From Pseudomonas helmanticensis (GTDB lineage: Bacteria > Pseudomonadota > Gammaproteobacteria > Pseudomonadales > Pseudomonadaceae): DNA of 64,000 bases. Location of the stretch: positions 1,240,001-1,304,000 of the forward strand of contig NZ_FXUY01000001.1 of NCBI RefSeq assembly GCF_900182985.1. Direction: 5' to 3'. The notes beneath the pieces were generated by a model. That model made no database searches. It was given only the letters and a program-made list of their open reading frames with translations, and was not told the DNA's origin. Both the position numbers and the translations under genes were made by a program. Positions 54,873-64,000 of the stretch are shown in pieces (position 1 is the first letter of the stretch; the number at the start of each line of letters is the position of its first letter).

Positions 54873-56177
54873 ATGAACACATCCCCTGTCACCAAAGTCC
54901 TGGTCATCGGCTACGTCTGGCCCGAACCACGCTCTTCGGCAGCCAGTGGGCATGTCATGCAAATCCTCGAAACGTTTCTTGAGCAAGGCTGGAACATCAC
55001 CGTCAGCAGCCCGGCAGGTCCCGGCGAACACAAGGCTGACCTGAGCGCTCTGGGCATTCGTGAAGTGCCGATCGAACTCAACAACAGCAGCTTCGACGCC
55101 TTCATCAGTGAACTGGCGCCGGGCATCGTGCTGTTCGATCAATTCATGATGGAAGAGCAGTTTGGCTGGCGGGTCGAGAAACACTGCCCGCAAGCCCTGC
55201 GCGTGCTGGAAACCTCCGATCTGCAAAGCCTGCGATTCGCTCGCCAGCAGCGCCTCAAGGAGCGCTTGAAGGACGATCCCGACAACCAGGATTTCACCGC
55301 GTTGTTCGCGCCGGCGTTGCGTGAGGAATTCGAATTGATGGCCGACAGCGACCTCGCCAAGCGTGAGATCGCCGCGCTGTATCGATGCGACCTCAACTTG
55401 ATGATTTCGCAGGTCGAGATCCAACTGCTGGTCGAAGAGTTCGGCCTGCCGGGTGCGCTGCTGCATTGGTGCCCGTTGATGATCGACCTGCCGACAGCCG
55501 AGCCGCGCACTTTCGCCGAGCGCGCGCATTTCCTCAGCATCGGCAATTTCCGCCACGCACCTAACTGGGATGCGGTGCTCTGGATGAAAACCACGATCTG
55601 GCCGTTGATCCGCGCGCAACTGCCGCAAGCGCAGTTGCACATCTATGGCGCCTACACCCCGCCCAAGGCCACGGCCCTGCACAATCCGGCGCAAGGTTTT
55701 CATGTAATGAACTGGGCCGAAGATGCCTTGCAAGTCATGTCCGCCGCGCGGGTTTGCCTGGCGCCGCTGCGCTTTGGTGCCGGCATCAAGGGCAAGATTG
55801 TCGATGCCATGCTCTGCGCAACACCGTCCGTGACCACACCGATCGGTGCGGAAGCCATGCACGGCGGCCTGCCGTGGCCCGGTGCAATCAGCTGCAGCGC
55901 AGAGGACTTCGCCAATAATGCCGTGCAACTTTATCGGGATGAACAGCGCTGGGAAGAGGCCCGCCAGGCAGGTCAGTCGTTGTTGAGCGAGCGTTACCGC
56001 AAGTCAGTACATGGCCCGGCACTGATCGACAAGTTGCGGGACTGTCTGGAAAACCTGGCTCAGTCAAGAAAATCAAACTTCACTGGAAGCATGTTGCGCC
56101 ACCACCATCACAAAAGTACTCAGTACATGGCGCAATGGATCGAAGCCAAGAATCGCAACACCCTGGATAAAGACTGA
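54873..56177 (+). CDS. Glycosyltransferase (GT-B, family 4-like)
   Basis: 434 residues from ATG 54873 with AAGGA ten bases upstream. The N-terminal half has a Rossmann start (VLVIGYVWPEPRSSAASGHV) and the C-terminal half a GT4-like donor site (FLSIGNFRHAPNWDAVLWMK, LAPLRFGAGIKGKIVDAMLC, the latter holding the usual Gly-rich/Glu-less form). No membrane segment. It is not part of a visible polysaccharide cluster; the genes after it encode two PI-PLC-like proteins. Acceptor and donor are unknown. The C-terminal ~50 residues (MLRHHHHKSTQYM) are His-rich and unusual. Confidence 0.85.
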   Translation: MNTSPVTKVLVIGYVWPEPRSSAASGHVMQILETFLEQGWNITVSSPAGPGEHKADLSALGIREVPIELNNSSFDAFISELAPGIVLFDQFMMEEQFGWRVEKHCPQALRVLETSDLQSLRFARQQRLKERLKDDPDNQDFTALFAPALREEFELMADSDLAKREIAALYRCDLNLMISQVEIQLLVEEFGLPGALLHWCPLMIDLPTAEPRTFAERAHFLSIGNFRHAPNWDAVLWMKTTIWPLIRAQLPQAQLHIYGAYTPPKATALHNPAQGFHVMNWAEDALQVMSAARVCLAPLRFGAGIKGKIVDAMLCATPSVTTPIGAEAMHGGLPWPGAISCSAEDFANNAVQLYRDEQRWEEARQAGQSLLSERYRKSVHGPALIDKLRDCLENLAQSRKSNFTGSMLRHHHHKSTQYMAQWIEAKNRNTLDKD

Positions 56178-56316
56178 CTGATAAGAAACTCCAGAATACA
56201 TATATCCAGCATCAACTAATACATTGATTAACACCCCTGACTTCAATTAAAAACAAGTGACTTGCCTAATTAAATCGCAAGCCACTTATTTAATGATTAT
56301 CACAGGGACGTTTATC

Positions 56317-57183
56317 ATGAGCACCGCGACCAGCAGTAACTATTCACTCACTAACTGGATGAGTGCCAACAGCGCCATTGATGTTTTACCGTTATATAAA
56401 CTGACCCTGCCTGGCACTCATAACGCCGGTTGCGACTGGAAGGCTTCGTATGCCCTGATTCCGGGAGCGCACTGGGTGGCGTGTCAGCACAGGTCGTTTT
56501 ATGATCAGTTGACTAATGGCGCCAGAGCCCTGGATTTGCGGCTCACCTATCAAAACAGCGGTGTGGGACTTAACAAATTTCGCTTCCAGCACAATGGCTT
56601 CTTGTCTTCGCGCTCGCTTGTACAGCTGATCACCGATATTGAGCGTTTCCTCTCAGAGTACCCCGACGAGTTCATTGTTCTCGACTTCCATGAAATGAAA
56701 GACGGAGACCGCCCCTTTGACTTTGCATGGTTCAACGACATGTTCATTAAACTGCTGGGCAACAGGATCATCCCTACCAGCAATGACGGCCTGAACCTGC
56801 AACAATTAAAGAGCATAAGCCGCACACAAAGAATCCTGATTCACGCAACACAGCACAATGAACTGGACCGAAAATACTTCAACCCGAAGCTCCACCATCA
56901 ATGGATTGGAACGCAAACTCCGAGTGCCAGCGACCTGCATAAATTCATCGCCGAAACAATGTCTTCTCCGCCCTTCCGATATGCACCATGGTCGCTGTCG
57001 GCGACCAGTTACGCGGCGTTGGGTGGCCCGGTCGACATTCATACCGAGCTGGATCGCTGGTTTGACCCCGCCAACAGTGACTGGCTGCAAAACTGCAATG
57101 TCGTCAACGTCGACTTCATCGAAGAGTCCCGACTGGTTGCGTTTTGCATCAGCGCAAACCTGAACAAAGTGCGACGCGGCTAA
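56317..57183 (+). CDS. PI-PLC X-domain-like phosphodiesterase, copy 1
   Basis: 288 residues of the phosphatidylinositol-specific phospholipase C-like fold. Candidate catalytic His35 is in TLPGTHNAGCD, His92 in FRFQHNGF, with GARALDLRL (Arg70, Arg75) and DEFIVLDFHEM between and after. The position next to the first His that is Asp in Bacillus PI-PLC is Asn. There is no signal peptide or lipobox, unlike most bacterial PI-PLCs. ATG 56317 has AGGGACG nine bases upstream. GC content is a little below the neighbours. Substrate unknown. Paralogue of the next gene. Confidence 0.83.
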   Translation: MSTATSSNYSLTNWMSANSAIDVLPLYKLTLPGTHNAGCDWKASYALIPGAHWVACQHRSFYDQLTNGARALDLRLTYQNSGVGLNKFRFQHNGFLSSRSLVQLITDIERFLSEYPDEFIVLDFHEMKDGDRPFDFAWFNDMFIKLLGNRIIPTSNDGLNLQQLKSISRTQRILIHATQHNELDRKYFNPKLHHQWIGTQTPSASDLHKFIAETMSSPPFRYAPWSLSATSYAALGGPVDIHTELDRWFDPANSDWLQNCNVVNVDFIEESRLVAFCISANLNKVRRG

Positions 57184-57380
57184 GTGTTACTGTCGAGTGC
57201 CATTCATTGGCTATTTTTTAGCAGATATTGCGGCGTCTGGTAATGTTCCTCGGTGTTTGTATGCTGTATTCGAGATTTCCCGACAATCGGTGAAACTGGA
57301 CGGTGCCACCTGCGCGGTACCCGATATTTCAATGCATCGCCCAAGGATGGGGCGATAAATGACGACAAGGAGTTGTCACG

Positions 57381-58259
57381 ATGAACAGCGCCACCGCAAC
57401 ACTCGACAAGCAGACCTGGATGAGCCACGTACTGGATATCGACCAGCTGAAACTGACCGATATTGTCTGGCCCGGCACGCATAACAGCGGCATGGATAAA
57501 AAGGCGCCCAACTACGAGGTGATTGTTGGCAACTGGACGACTTGCCAGAACGATTCATTCGCCTGGCAACTGGACAACGGCGCCCGCGCATTCGACATAC
57601 GCCTCGGTTGCACTGCCGGGCCAGAGCGCCCGCTGTATTACTTTCATCACAATGGCTTCCAGTCTCATCGCGTCCTCGAGGAATTGGTCGAGGCGGTCGA
57701 CGACTTCCTTGATCGAAACCCCGACGAATTCATCGTGCTGGACTTTCATCAATTGGGTGATGGAAACAAGCCTTTCGATCGGCAACGTCTGAGTGACTTT
57801 ATGCTCAATCGCCTCGGTTCGCGGCTGATTCCCCATATGGATTCGATGAGTACGATAGGTCAGCTGAAACGCAGCAGTAAAAAGCGCCGCATCGTCATGG
57901 CCGCGCCCTACTCGCCAGTGCAGGACAGAAACTATTTCTGGTCGCAGATCCCGCACAAGTGGAACAAAAGAGTCTTTACCGACACCGCAGCGCTCGAACT
58001 GCATATCGGCAAATCGCTTGAGGGCACACCCCATGAAACGTTTATCTGGTCGTTGCCGGCCACCTGCTATTCGCTGCTGGGAGGCCCCAGCGGCATCAAG
58101 AAACAAATCAATGACTGGTTTCACTCGAGCCGAGGCTGGGTCACACGTTGCAGCATCATCAGCACCGACTTTTTTGATGAATCCGAGATCGTCCGCAACT
58201 GCTGGGTCGCCAACAGCATGAAGGCGGTTTATGGACGCGCTTTGTATCAAACGAGCTGA
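57381..58259 (+). CDS. PI-PLC X-domain-like phosphodiesterase, copy 2
   Basis: 292 residues, clearly homologous to the preceding gene in the same order: WPGTHNSGMD (His34), NGARAFDIRL (Arg69, Arg74), YYFHHNGF (His90), DEFIVLDFHQLGDG. The matching C-terminal block SLPATCYSLLGGPSGIKKQI parallels SLSATSYAALGGPVDIHTEL of copy 1. Again no signal peptide. ATG 57381 has AAGGAG about eight bases upstream. The two copies have diverged strongly, so the duplication is not recent. A joint role, for example as intracellular or contact-delivered lipases, is possible but unproven. Confidence 0.83.
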   Translation: MNSATATLDKQTWMSHVLDIDQLKLTDIVWPGTHNSGMDKKAPNYEVIVGNWTTCQNDSFAWQLDNGARAFDIRLGCTAGPERPLYYFHHNGFQSHRVLEELVEAVDDFLDRNPDEFIVLDFHQLGDGNKPFDRQRLSDFMLNRLGSRLIPHMDSMSTIGQLKRSSKKRRIVMAAPYSPVQDRNYFWSQIPHKWNKRVFTDTAALELHIGKSLEGTPHETFIWSLPATCYSLLGGPSGIKKQINDWFHSSRGWVTRCSIISTDFFDESEIVRNCWVANSMKAVYGRALYQTS

Positions 58260-58337
58260 AACGCTTCCTCGAACGCTGGCACAGCGCGGGCAGAAAGGGG
58301 CATGATCGCCAGGCGATAACAATAAAAGCGTCCTGAC

Positions 58338-59243
58338 ATGAGCCGAACAGCCCGAGTAACCGATCCTTCTTACGAGTTGATGGATGACCATAACGGGTTA
58401 TCCATCATCTACCGCCAGCACGGTTTCCCGTGCCCGCTGGTGCGCTGGCACTTCCATAAGGAGTACGAGCTGCACCTGATCGTCGCGAGTTCGGGCAAAG
58501 TGTTCATTGGCGATTACATCGGCAACTTCTATCCGGAAACGCTGTTTCTCACCGGCCCCAATCTGCCGCACAACTGGATCAGTCAGGTTGCCGGGGATGA
58601 GGTCGTCGAGAAACGCGACATGCTGGTCAATTTCACCGATGAACTGTTCGAGGGTGGCCATCAGGTCTTCGCCGAGCTGAAGTCCCTCGCACCGTTGCTG
58701 GAGCGTGCGCAGTACGGCATCGAGTTTCGCTGCAAACACACCATTCGCCAGGCCATGACGCTGATGCAGCGTATTGCCGACTCAAAAGGCATCACCCGGC
58801 TCGGGCATTTTTTCATCCTGATGGAGCTGCTCGCGGCCAGCGATGATTTTCAGCTTCTGTCCGGCGCGACCACTCCGCAGCTCGCCGACGAGCACAACAT
58901 CGACCGGACCAACCGCGCGGTCGATTACATATTTAGCCATTACGCCCGCGACATATCGCTGGAGGAAGTTGCCGAGCACCTGGGCATGACGCCGACCTAT
59001 TTCAGTCGCGTGTTCAAGCAAGCCACCGGGCGTAACTTCATCGAATTCGTCAATCGCCTGCGTATCAGCAAATCCTGCGAGCTTTTGGCCGATGGCGACA
59101 AACCGGTGACCGACGTGTGTTTCGAGTCGGGCTTCAACAATATTTCCAATTTCAACCGGCGCTTTCAGCAGCTCAAAGGCATGACGCCGTCGCACTATCG
59201 TCGCCTGGCGGTGCAGCGCCTGACCGAGCAAAACCACGGCTAA
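58338..59243 (+). CDS. mtlR: AraC-family regulator of mannitol genes, MtlR-like
   Basis: Activator of about 301 residues. The N-terminal cupin-like sensor (VRWHFHKEYELHLIVASSGK, GNFYPETLFLTGPNLPHNWI) is followed by two AraC helix-turn-helix motifs (SLEEVAEHLGMTPTYFSRVF and DVCFESGFNNISNFNRRFQ). It is in the same direction as the mtlE-G-K genes downstream and matches the MtlR/Cupin-AraC group that activates mannitol, arabitol and sorbitol uptake in P. fluorescens. The predicted target lies just upstream of mtlE. Confidence 0.9.
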   Translation: MSRTARVTDPSYELMDDHNGLSIIYRQHGFPCPLVRWHFHKEYELHLIVASSGKVFIGDYIGNFYPETLFLTGPNLPHNWISQVAGDEVVEKRDMLVNFTDELFEGGHQVFAELKSLAPLLERAQYGIEFRCKHTIRQAMTLMQRIADSKGITRLGHFFILMELLAASDDFQLLSGATTPQLADEHNIDRTNRAVDYIFSHYARDISLEEVAEHLGMTPTYFSRVFKQATGRNFIEFVNRLRISKSCELLADGDKPVTDVCFESGFNNISNFNRRFQQLKGMTPSHYRRLAVQRLTEQNHG

Positions 59244-59253
59244 CCCCGACTAA

Positions 59254-59345
59254 CCTGTGGGAGCGAGCCTGCTCGCGAAAGCGGTGTGTCAGCGGTAGAT
59301 TCGTCAACTGATCCCACCCTTTCGCGAGCAGGCTCGCTCCCACAA
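59254..59345. repeat. REP palindrome pair (GTGGGAGCGAGCCTGCTCGCG type)
   Basis: Inverted GTGGGAGCGAGCCTGC modules between mtlR and the mtlE promoter. This second REP family appears only here and at 60920-61010 in the window. Confidence 0.9.
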
Positions 59346-59432
59346 AGTACATTGCAACATCTGAAACCTGTACACATCCGATCGCCCAGCACCGCTGAAA
59401 ACCCCTTCCCTGCGTTTACCCCGCCAAACCCC

Positions 59433-59469
59433 AGTGCAAAAAAGTATCGATAAAAGTGCTAGGGATGAT
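59433..59469 (+). promoter_or_regulatory. MtlR binding site (two direct repeats)
   Basis: AGTGC-A5-AGTAT at 59433-59447, seven bases, then AGTGC-N5-ATGAT at 59455-59469. From memory, the footprinted MtlR site of P. fluorescens is AGTGC-A5-AGTAT-N7-AGTGC-A5-AGGAT, so the first repeat and both spacings match. The second repeat ends right at the -35 element, the layout for a class II activator. Confidence 0.82.
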
Positions 59470-59498
59470 TTGTCAGTCCTGCGATTGAAGGCTGTAAT
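59470..59498 (+). promoter_or_regulatory. Sigma-70 promoter of the mtl operon
   Basis: TTGTCA (59470-59475) and TGTAAT (59493-59498) with 17-bp spacing, directly after the MtlR repeats and 85 bp before mtlE. Identified by eye from consensus and position. Confidence 0.6.
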
Positions 59499-59582
59499 CA
59501 GTGCACATTCTTCCTGCACAGGAAGACACAAAAACAATAACTGTCCTTCTGCCTCTCACTGGGTGCAGAAAAGGAGTGCACG

Positions 59583-60893
59583 ATGCAACCCACTGCAAAA
59601 GCTCTGCTCGCCCTCACCTGCATGACCCTCAGCAGCGTCAGCCTTGGCGCCCAGACCCTGACCATCGCCACCGTCAACAACAGCGACATGATTCGCATGC
59701 AAAAGCTCTCGAAAACCTTCGAGACCGAGCATCCGGACATCAAGCTCAATTGGGTGGTGCTCGAAGAAAACGTCCTGCGCCAACGCCTGACCACCGACAT
59801 CGCCACTCAGGGCGGCCAGTTCGACGTGTTGACCATCGGCATGTACGAAGCGGCACTGTGGGGCGCCAAGGGCTGGCTGGAACCAATGAAGGATCTGCCG
59901 GCCAGTTACGCCCTCGACGACGTGTTTCCGTCGGTGCGTGAAGGCCTGTCGGTGAAAGGTTCGCTGTATGCGCTGCCGTTCTACGCGGAAAGCTCGATCA
60001 CTTACTACCGCACCGACCTGTTCAAGGATGCCGGGCTGAGCATGCCGGAGCGTCCGACCTGGGAAGAAATCGCCGGGTTCGCAGAGAAACTTACCAACAA
60101 AGACAAAGAACAGTACGGCATCTGCCTGCGTGGCAAGGCGGGCTGGGGCGAAAACATGGCGCTGATCAGTACCGTCGCCAACGCCTACGGCGCGCGCTGG
60201 TTCGATGAAAAATGGCAGCCGGAATTCAACGGCCCCGAGTGGAAAAATGCGCTGAACTTCTACGTCGACACCATGAAGAAATCCGGCCCGCCGGGTGCAT
60301 CGAGCAACGGTTTCAACGAAAACCTTGCGCTGTTCAACAGCGGCAAGTGCGCGATCTGGGTCGACGCCAGCGTCGCCGGCTCGTTCGTTACCGACAAGAC
60401 TCAAAGCAAGGTTGCCGATCACGTCGGCTTCACTTTCGCGCCGCATCAGGTTACCGACAAAGGCTCGGCCTGGCTGTATTCGTGGGCGCTGGCGATTCCG
60501 ACCAGCTCCAAGGCCAAAGACGCCGCCAAAGAGTTCAGTGCCTGGGCAACGTCCAAAGAATACGGCGAACTGGTGGCCAAGACCGACGGCATCGCCAACG
60601 TGCCACCGGGCACTCGCGCGTCGACCTACAGCGATGCGTACATGAAGGCGGCGCCGTTCGCCAAGGTCACGCTGGAATCGCTGAAAGCCGTTGACCCGAG
60701 CAAACCGACGCTGAAACCGGTGCCGTACATTGGCATTCAATTGGTGACCATTCCTGAGTTCCAGGCGGTTGGCACCCAGGTTGGCAAGCTGTTCTCGGCG
60801 GCGCTGATCGGCCAGACCACGGTGGATCAAGCCCTGGCCGCCGCGCAGCAGACCACCGAACGCGAGATGAAGCGCGCCGGTTATCCCAAGTAA
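59583..60893 (+). CDS. mtlE: Mannitol/sorbitol ABC transporter binding protein MtlE
   Basis: Periplasmic sugar-alcohol-binding protein, 436 residues, family 1 (MalE-like). Signal peptide (ALLALTCMTLSSVSLGAQ) then SFETEHPDIKLNWV-type start and the sugar-binding blocks PFYAESSITYYRTDLFKDAG and FNSGKCAIWVDASVAGSF. It precedes MtlF, MtlG and MtlK and follows the MtlR site, the layout of the P. fluorescens mtlEFGKDYZ operon. Ligand inferred as mannitol, sorbitol or arabitol from operon and regulator. Confidence 0.93.
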   Translation: MQPTAKALLALTCMTLSSVSLGAQTLTIATVNNSDMIRMQKLSKTFETEHPDIKLNWVVLEENVLRQRLTTDIATQGGQFDVLTIGMYEAALWGAKGWLEPMKDLPASYALDDVFPSVREGLSVKGSLYALPFYAESSITYYRTDLFKDAGLSMPERPTWEEIAGFAEKLTNKDKEQYGICLRGKAGWGENMALISTVANAYGARWFDEKWQPEFNGPEWKNALNFYVDTMKKSGPPGASSNGFNENLALFNSGKCAIWVDASVAGSFVTDKTQSKVADHVGFTFAPHQVTDKGSAWLYSWALAIPTSSKAKDAAKEFSAWATSKEYGELVAKTDGIANVPPGTRASTYSDAYMKAAPFAKVTLESLKAVDPSKPTLKPVPYIGIQLVTIPEFQAVGTQVGKLFSAALIGQTTVDQALAAAQQTTEREMKRAGYPK

Positions 60894-60917
60894 CCGCTGA
60901 ACGACTTGCTCCTGCCT

Positions 60918-61010
60918 CCTGTGGGAGCGAGCCTGCTCGCGAAGGGTTCGTGCCAGCCAATACACATGGCACTGATCCAGCGCTTTCGCGAGCAAGCCCG
61001 CTCCCACATG
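60918..61010. repeat. REP palindrome pair inside the mtl operon
   Basis: Inverted GTGGGAGCGAGCCTGCTCGCG module lies between mtlE and mtlF. Such intra-operon REPs can stabilise the upstream mRNA, favouring excess binding protein over permeases. Confidence 0.9.
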
Positions 61011-61048
61011 GGATCTCCATAGGTCTGTATGACTCGGTTGTGATCGCC

Positions 61049-61975
61049 ATGAATACTTCAACTGCCAAAGCCCACCTCGACCTGTCCCAGCCACAGCGCA
61101 AAAGCCGTGTGCGCAACCCCGGCTGGTTTCTGGTCAGCCCATCGGTCGCCCTGTTGCTGCTGTGGATGATCGTGCCGCTGGGCATGACCATCTACTTTTC
61201 GATGATCCGCTACAACCTGCTCTACCCTGGCGAAAACCAGTTCGTCGGGCTGGAGAACTTCACTTACTTCCTGACCGACTCGGGCTTCCTGCCCGGCGCC
61301 ACCAATACATTGTTGCTGGTCGGCAGCGTGTTGCTGATCAGCGTGGTATTCGGCGTGTTGATCAGTGCGTTGCTGGAGGCCAGCGAGTTCCTCGGTCGCG
61401 GCATCGTGCGGGTCATGCTGATCTCGCCGTTCTTCATCATGCCGACCGTAGGCGCGCTGATCTGGAAGAACCTGATTTTCCATCCGGTCTCCGGAATCCT
61501 TGCCTACCTCTGGAAACTGTTCGGCGCGCAACCGGTGGACTGGCTCGCCCACTACCCGTTGCTGTCGATCATCATCATTGTTTCGTGGCAATGGCTGCCC
61601 TTCGCGATTCTGATCCTGATGACCGCCATGCAGTCGCTGGACCAGGAGCAAAAAGAAGCCGCACGCCTCGACGGTGCCGGCCCGATCGCGATTTTCTGGC
61701 ACCTGACCCTGCCCCATCTGGCCAGGCCGATTGCCGTAGTGGTGATGATCGAAACGATCTTCCTGCTGTCGGTGTTCGCCGAGATTTTCACCACCACCAA
61801 CGGTGGCCCCGGCTACGCCTCGACCAACCTCGCCTACCTGATCTACAACCAGGCGCTGGTGCAGTTCGACGTCGGCATGGCCTCGGCGGGCGGCTTGATT
61901 GCCGTGGTCATCGCCAACGTCGCCGCGATCATTCTGGTGCGGATGATCGGCAAAAACCTGACTGACAAAGCCTGA
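61049..61975 (+). CDS. mtlF: Mannitol ABC transporter permease MtlF
   Basis: Inner membrane permease, 308 residues from ATG 61049 (MNTSTAKAHL). About six helices (VSPSVALLLLWMIVPLGMTI, LLLVGSVLLISVVFGVLISA, IIIIVSWQWLPFAILILMTA) and the EAA loop that contacts MtlK (EAARLDGAGPIAIFWHLTLP). MalF-type member of the heterodimer with MtlG, eight bases upstream of mtlG. Confidence 0.93.
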   Translation: MNTSTAKAHLDLSQPQRKSRVRNPGWFLVSPSVALLLLWMIVPLGMTIYFSMIRYNLLYPGENQFVGLENFTYFLTDSGFLPGATNTLLLVGSVLLISVVFGVLISALLEASEFLGRGIVRVMLISPFFIMPTVGALIWKNLIFHPVSGILAYLWKLFGAQPVDWLAHYPLLSIIIIVSWQWLPFAILILMTAMQSLDQEQKEAARLDGAGPIAIFWHLTLPHLARPIAVVVMIETIFLLSVFAEIFTTTNGGPGYASTNLAYLIYNQALVQFDVGMASAGGLIAVVIANVAAIILVRMIGKNLTDKA

Positions 61976-61983
61976 GGCCTGCC

Positions 61984-62814
<831 letters not shown>

Positions 62815-62825
62815 ATATTGAAAAG

Positions 62826-62908
62826 CAAAAGATCGCAGCCTTCGGCAGCTCCTACATAAAGCATGCCGTCCCCCTGTAGGAGCGCCGCAGGCTGGGATCT
62901 TTTGATCT
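62826..62908. repeat. REP palindrome pair inside the mtl operon, opposite orientation
   Basis: GCAAAAGATCGCAGCC...GGCAGCTCCTAC followed by GTAGGAGCGCCGCAGGCTGGGATC: the same module as at 1642-1730 but with the two arms in outward order, and degenerate. Lies between mtlG and mtlK. Confidence 0.85.
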
Positions 62909-62940
62909 TAAAAAAACAACAACGCGGAGGCCCATTCATC

Positions 62941-64000
<1,060 letters not shown>

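Overview
The window looks like chromosome from the Pseudomonas fluorescens group. The evidence is high-GC coding sequence, two families of typical Pseudomonas REP palindromes, an alkaline-protease operon in the order known from P. fluorescens (aprA-inh-aprDEF-prtA-prtB), a mexEF-oprN efflux operon, and a mannitol operon (mtlR, mtlEFGK) with a recognisable MtlR site. No rRNA, tRNA, CRISPR array or intact prophage was seen.

Layout. 1-11.7 kb (minus strand): the exoprotease operon, reading right to left: serralysin AprA, its inhibitor, the AprDEF type I secretion machine and two subtilisin-like autotransporters; the second runs off the left edge. 12-16 kb (minus): a polyamine/amine uptake and oxidation group (periplasmic binding protein, cupin, FAD oxidase, SnoaL-AraC regulator). 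16-22 kb: DUF1652 protein, UvrD-like helicase, pirin, phosphoglucomutase. 21.8-24.8 kb (minus): a MocR-type regulator that has apparently lost its PLP lysine, preceded by an unrecognised 487-residue protein. 25-27.5 kb: quinone oxidoreductase divergent from a LysR regulator. 27.5-32.4 kb: a small accessory island with an McrBC restriction system, a truncated lipoprotein gene on one side and a decayed IS3-type orfA on the other. 32.4-33.2 kb: two zinc-ribbon membrane proteins in tandem. 33.5-39.4 kb: mexE-mexF-oprN. 39.6-43 kb (minus): an AaeXAB-like FUSC efflux operon. 43-54.8 kb: a TPR protein, then a dense signalling block: KaiC-like double ATPase coupled to a hybrid histidine kinase, facing a second run of response regulator, receiver-kinase, CheB, CheR and a 1163-residue hybrid kinase, and a final lone receiver. 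54.9-58.3 kb: a glycosyltransferase and two paralogous PI-PLC-like phosphodiesterases without signal peptides. 58.3-64 kb: mannitol/sorbitol regulation and ABC uptake; the ATPase gene is cut by the right edge.

How it fits together. The protease operon feeds extracellular proteolysis; an RsmA/CsrA-type motif over the aprA ribosome binding site points to Gac/Rsm control. The mannitol region is a complete regulator-promoter-transporter unit. Two regions are hardest to explain from known biology: the KaiC/CheB/CheR multi-kinase block and the pairing of the PLP-less MocR regulator with the 487-residue protein.
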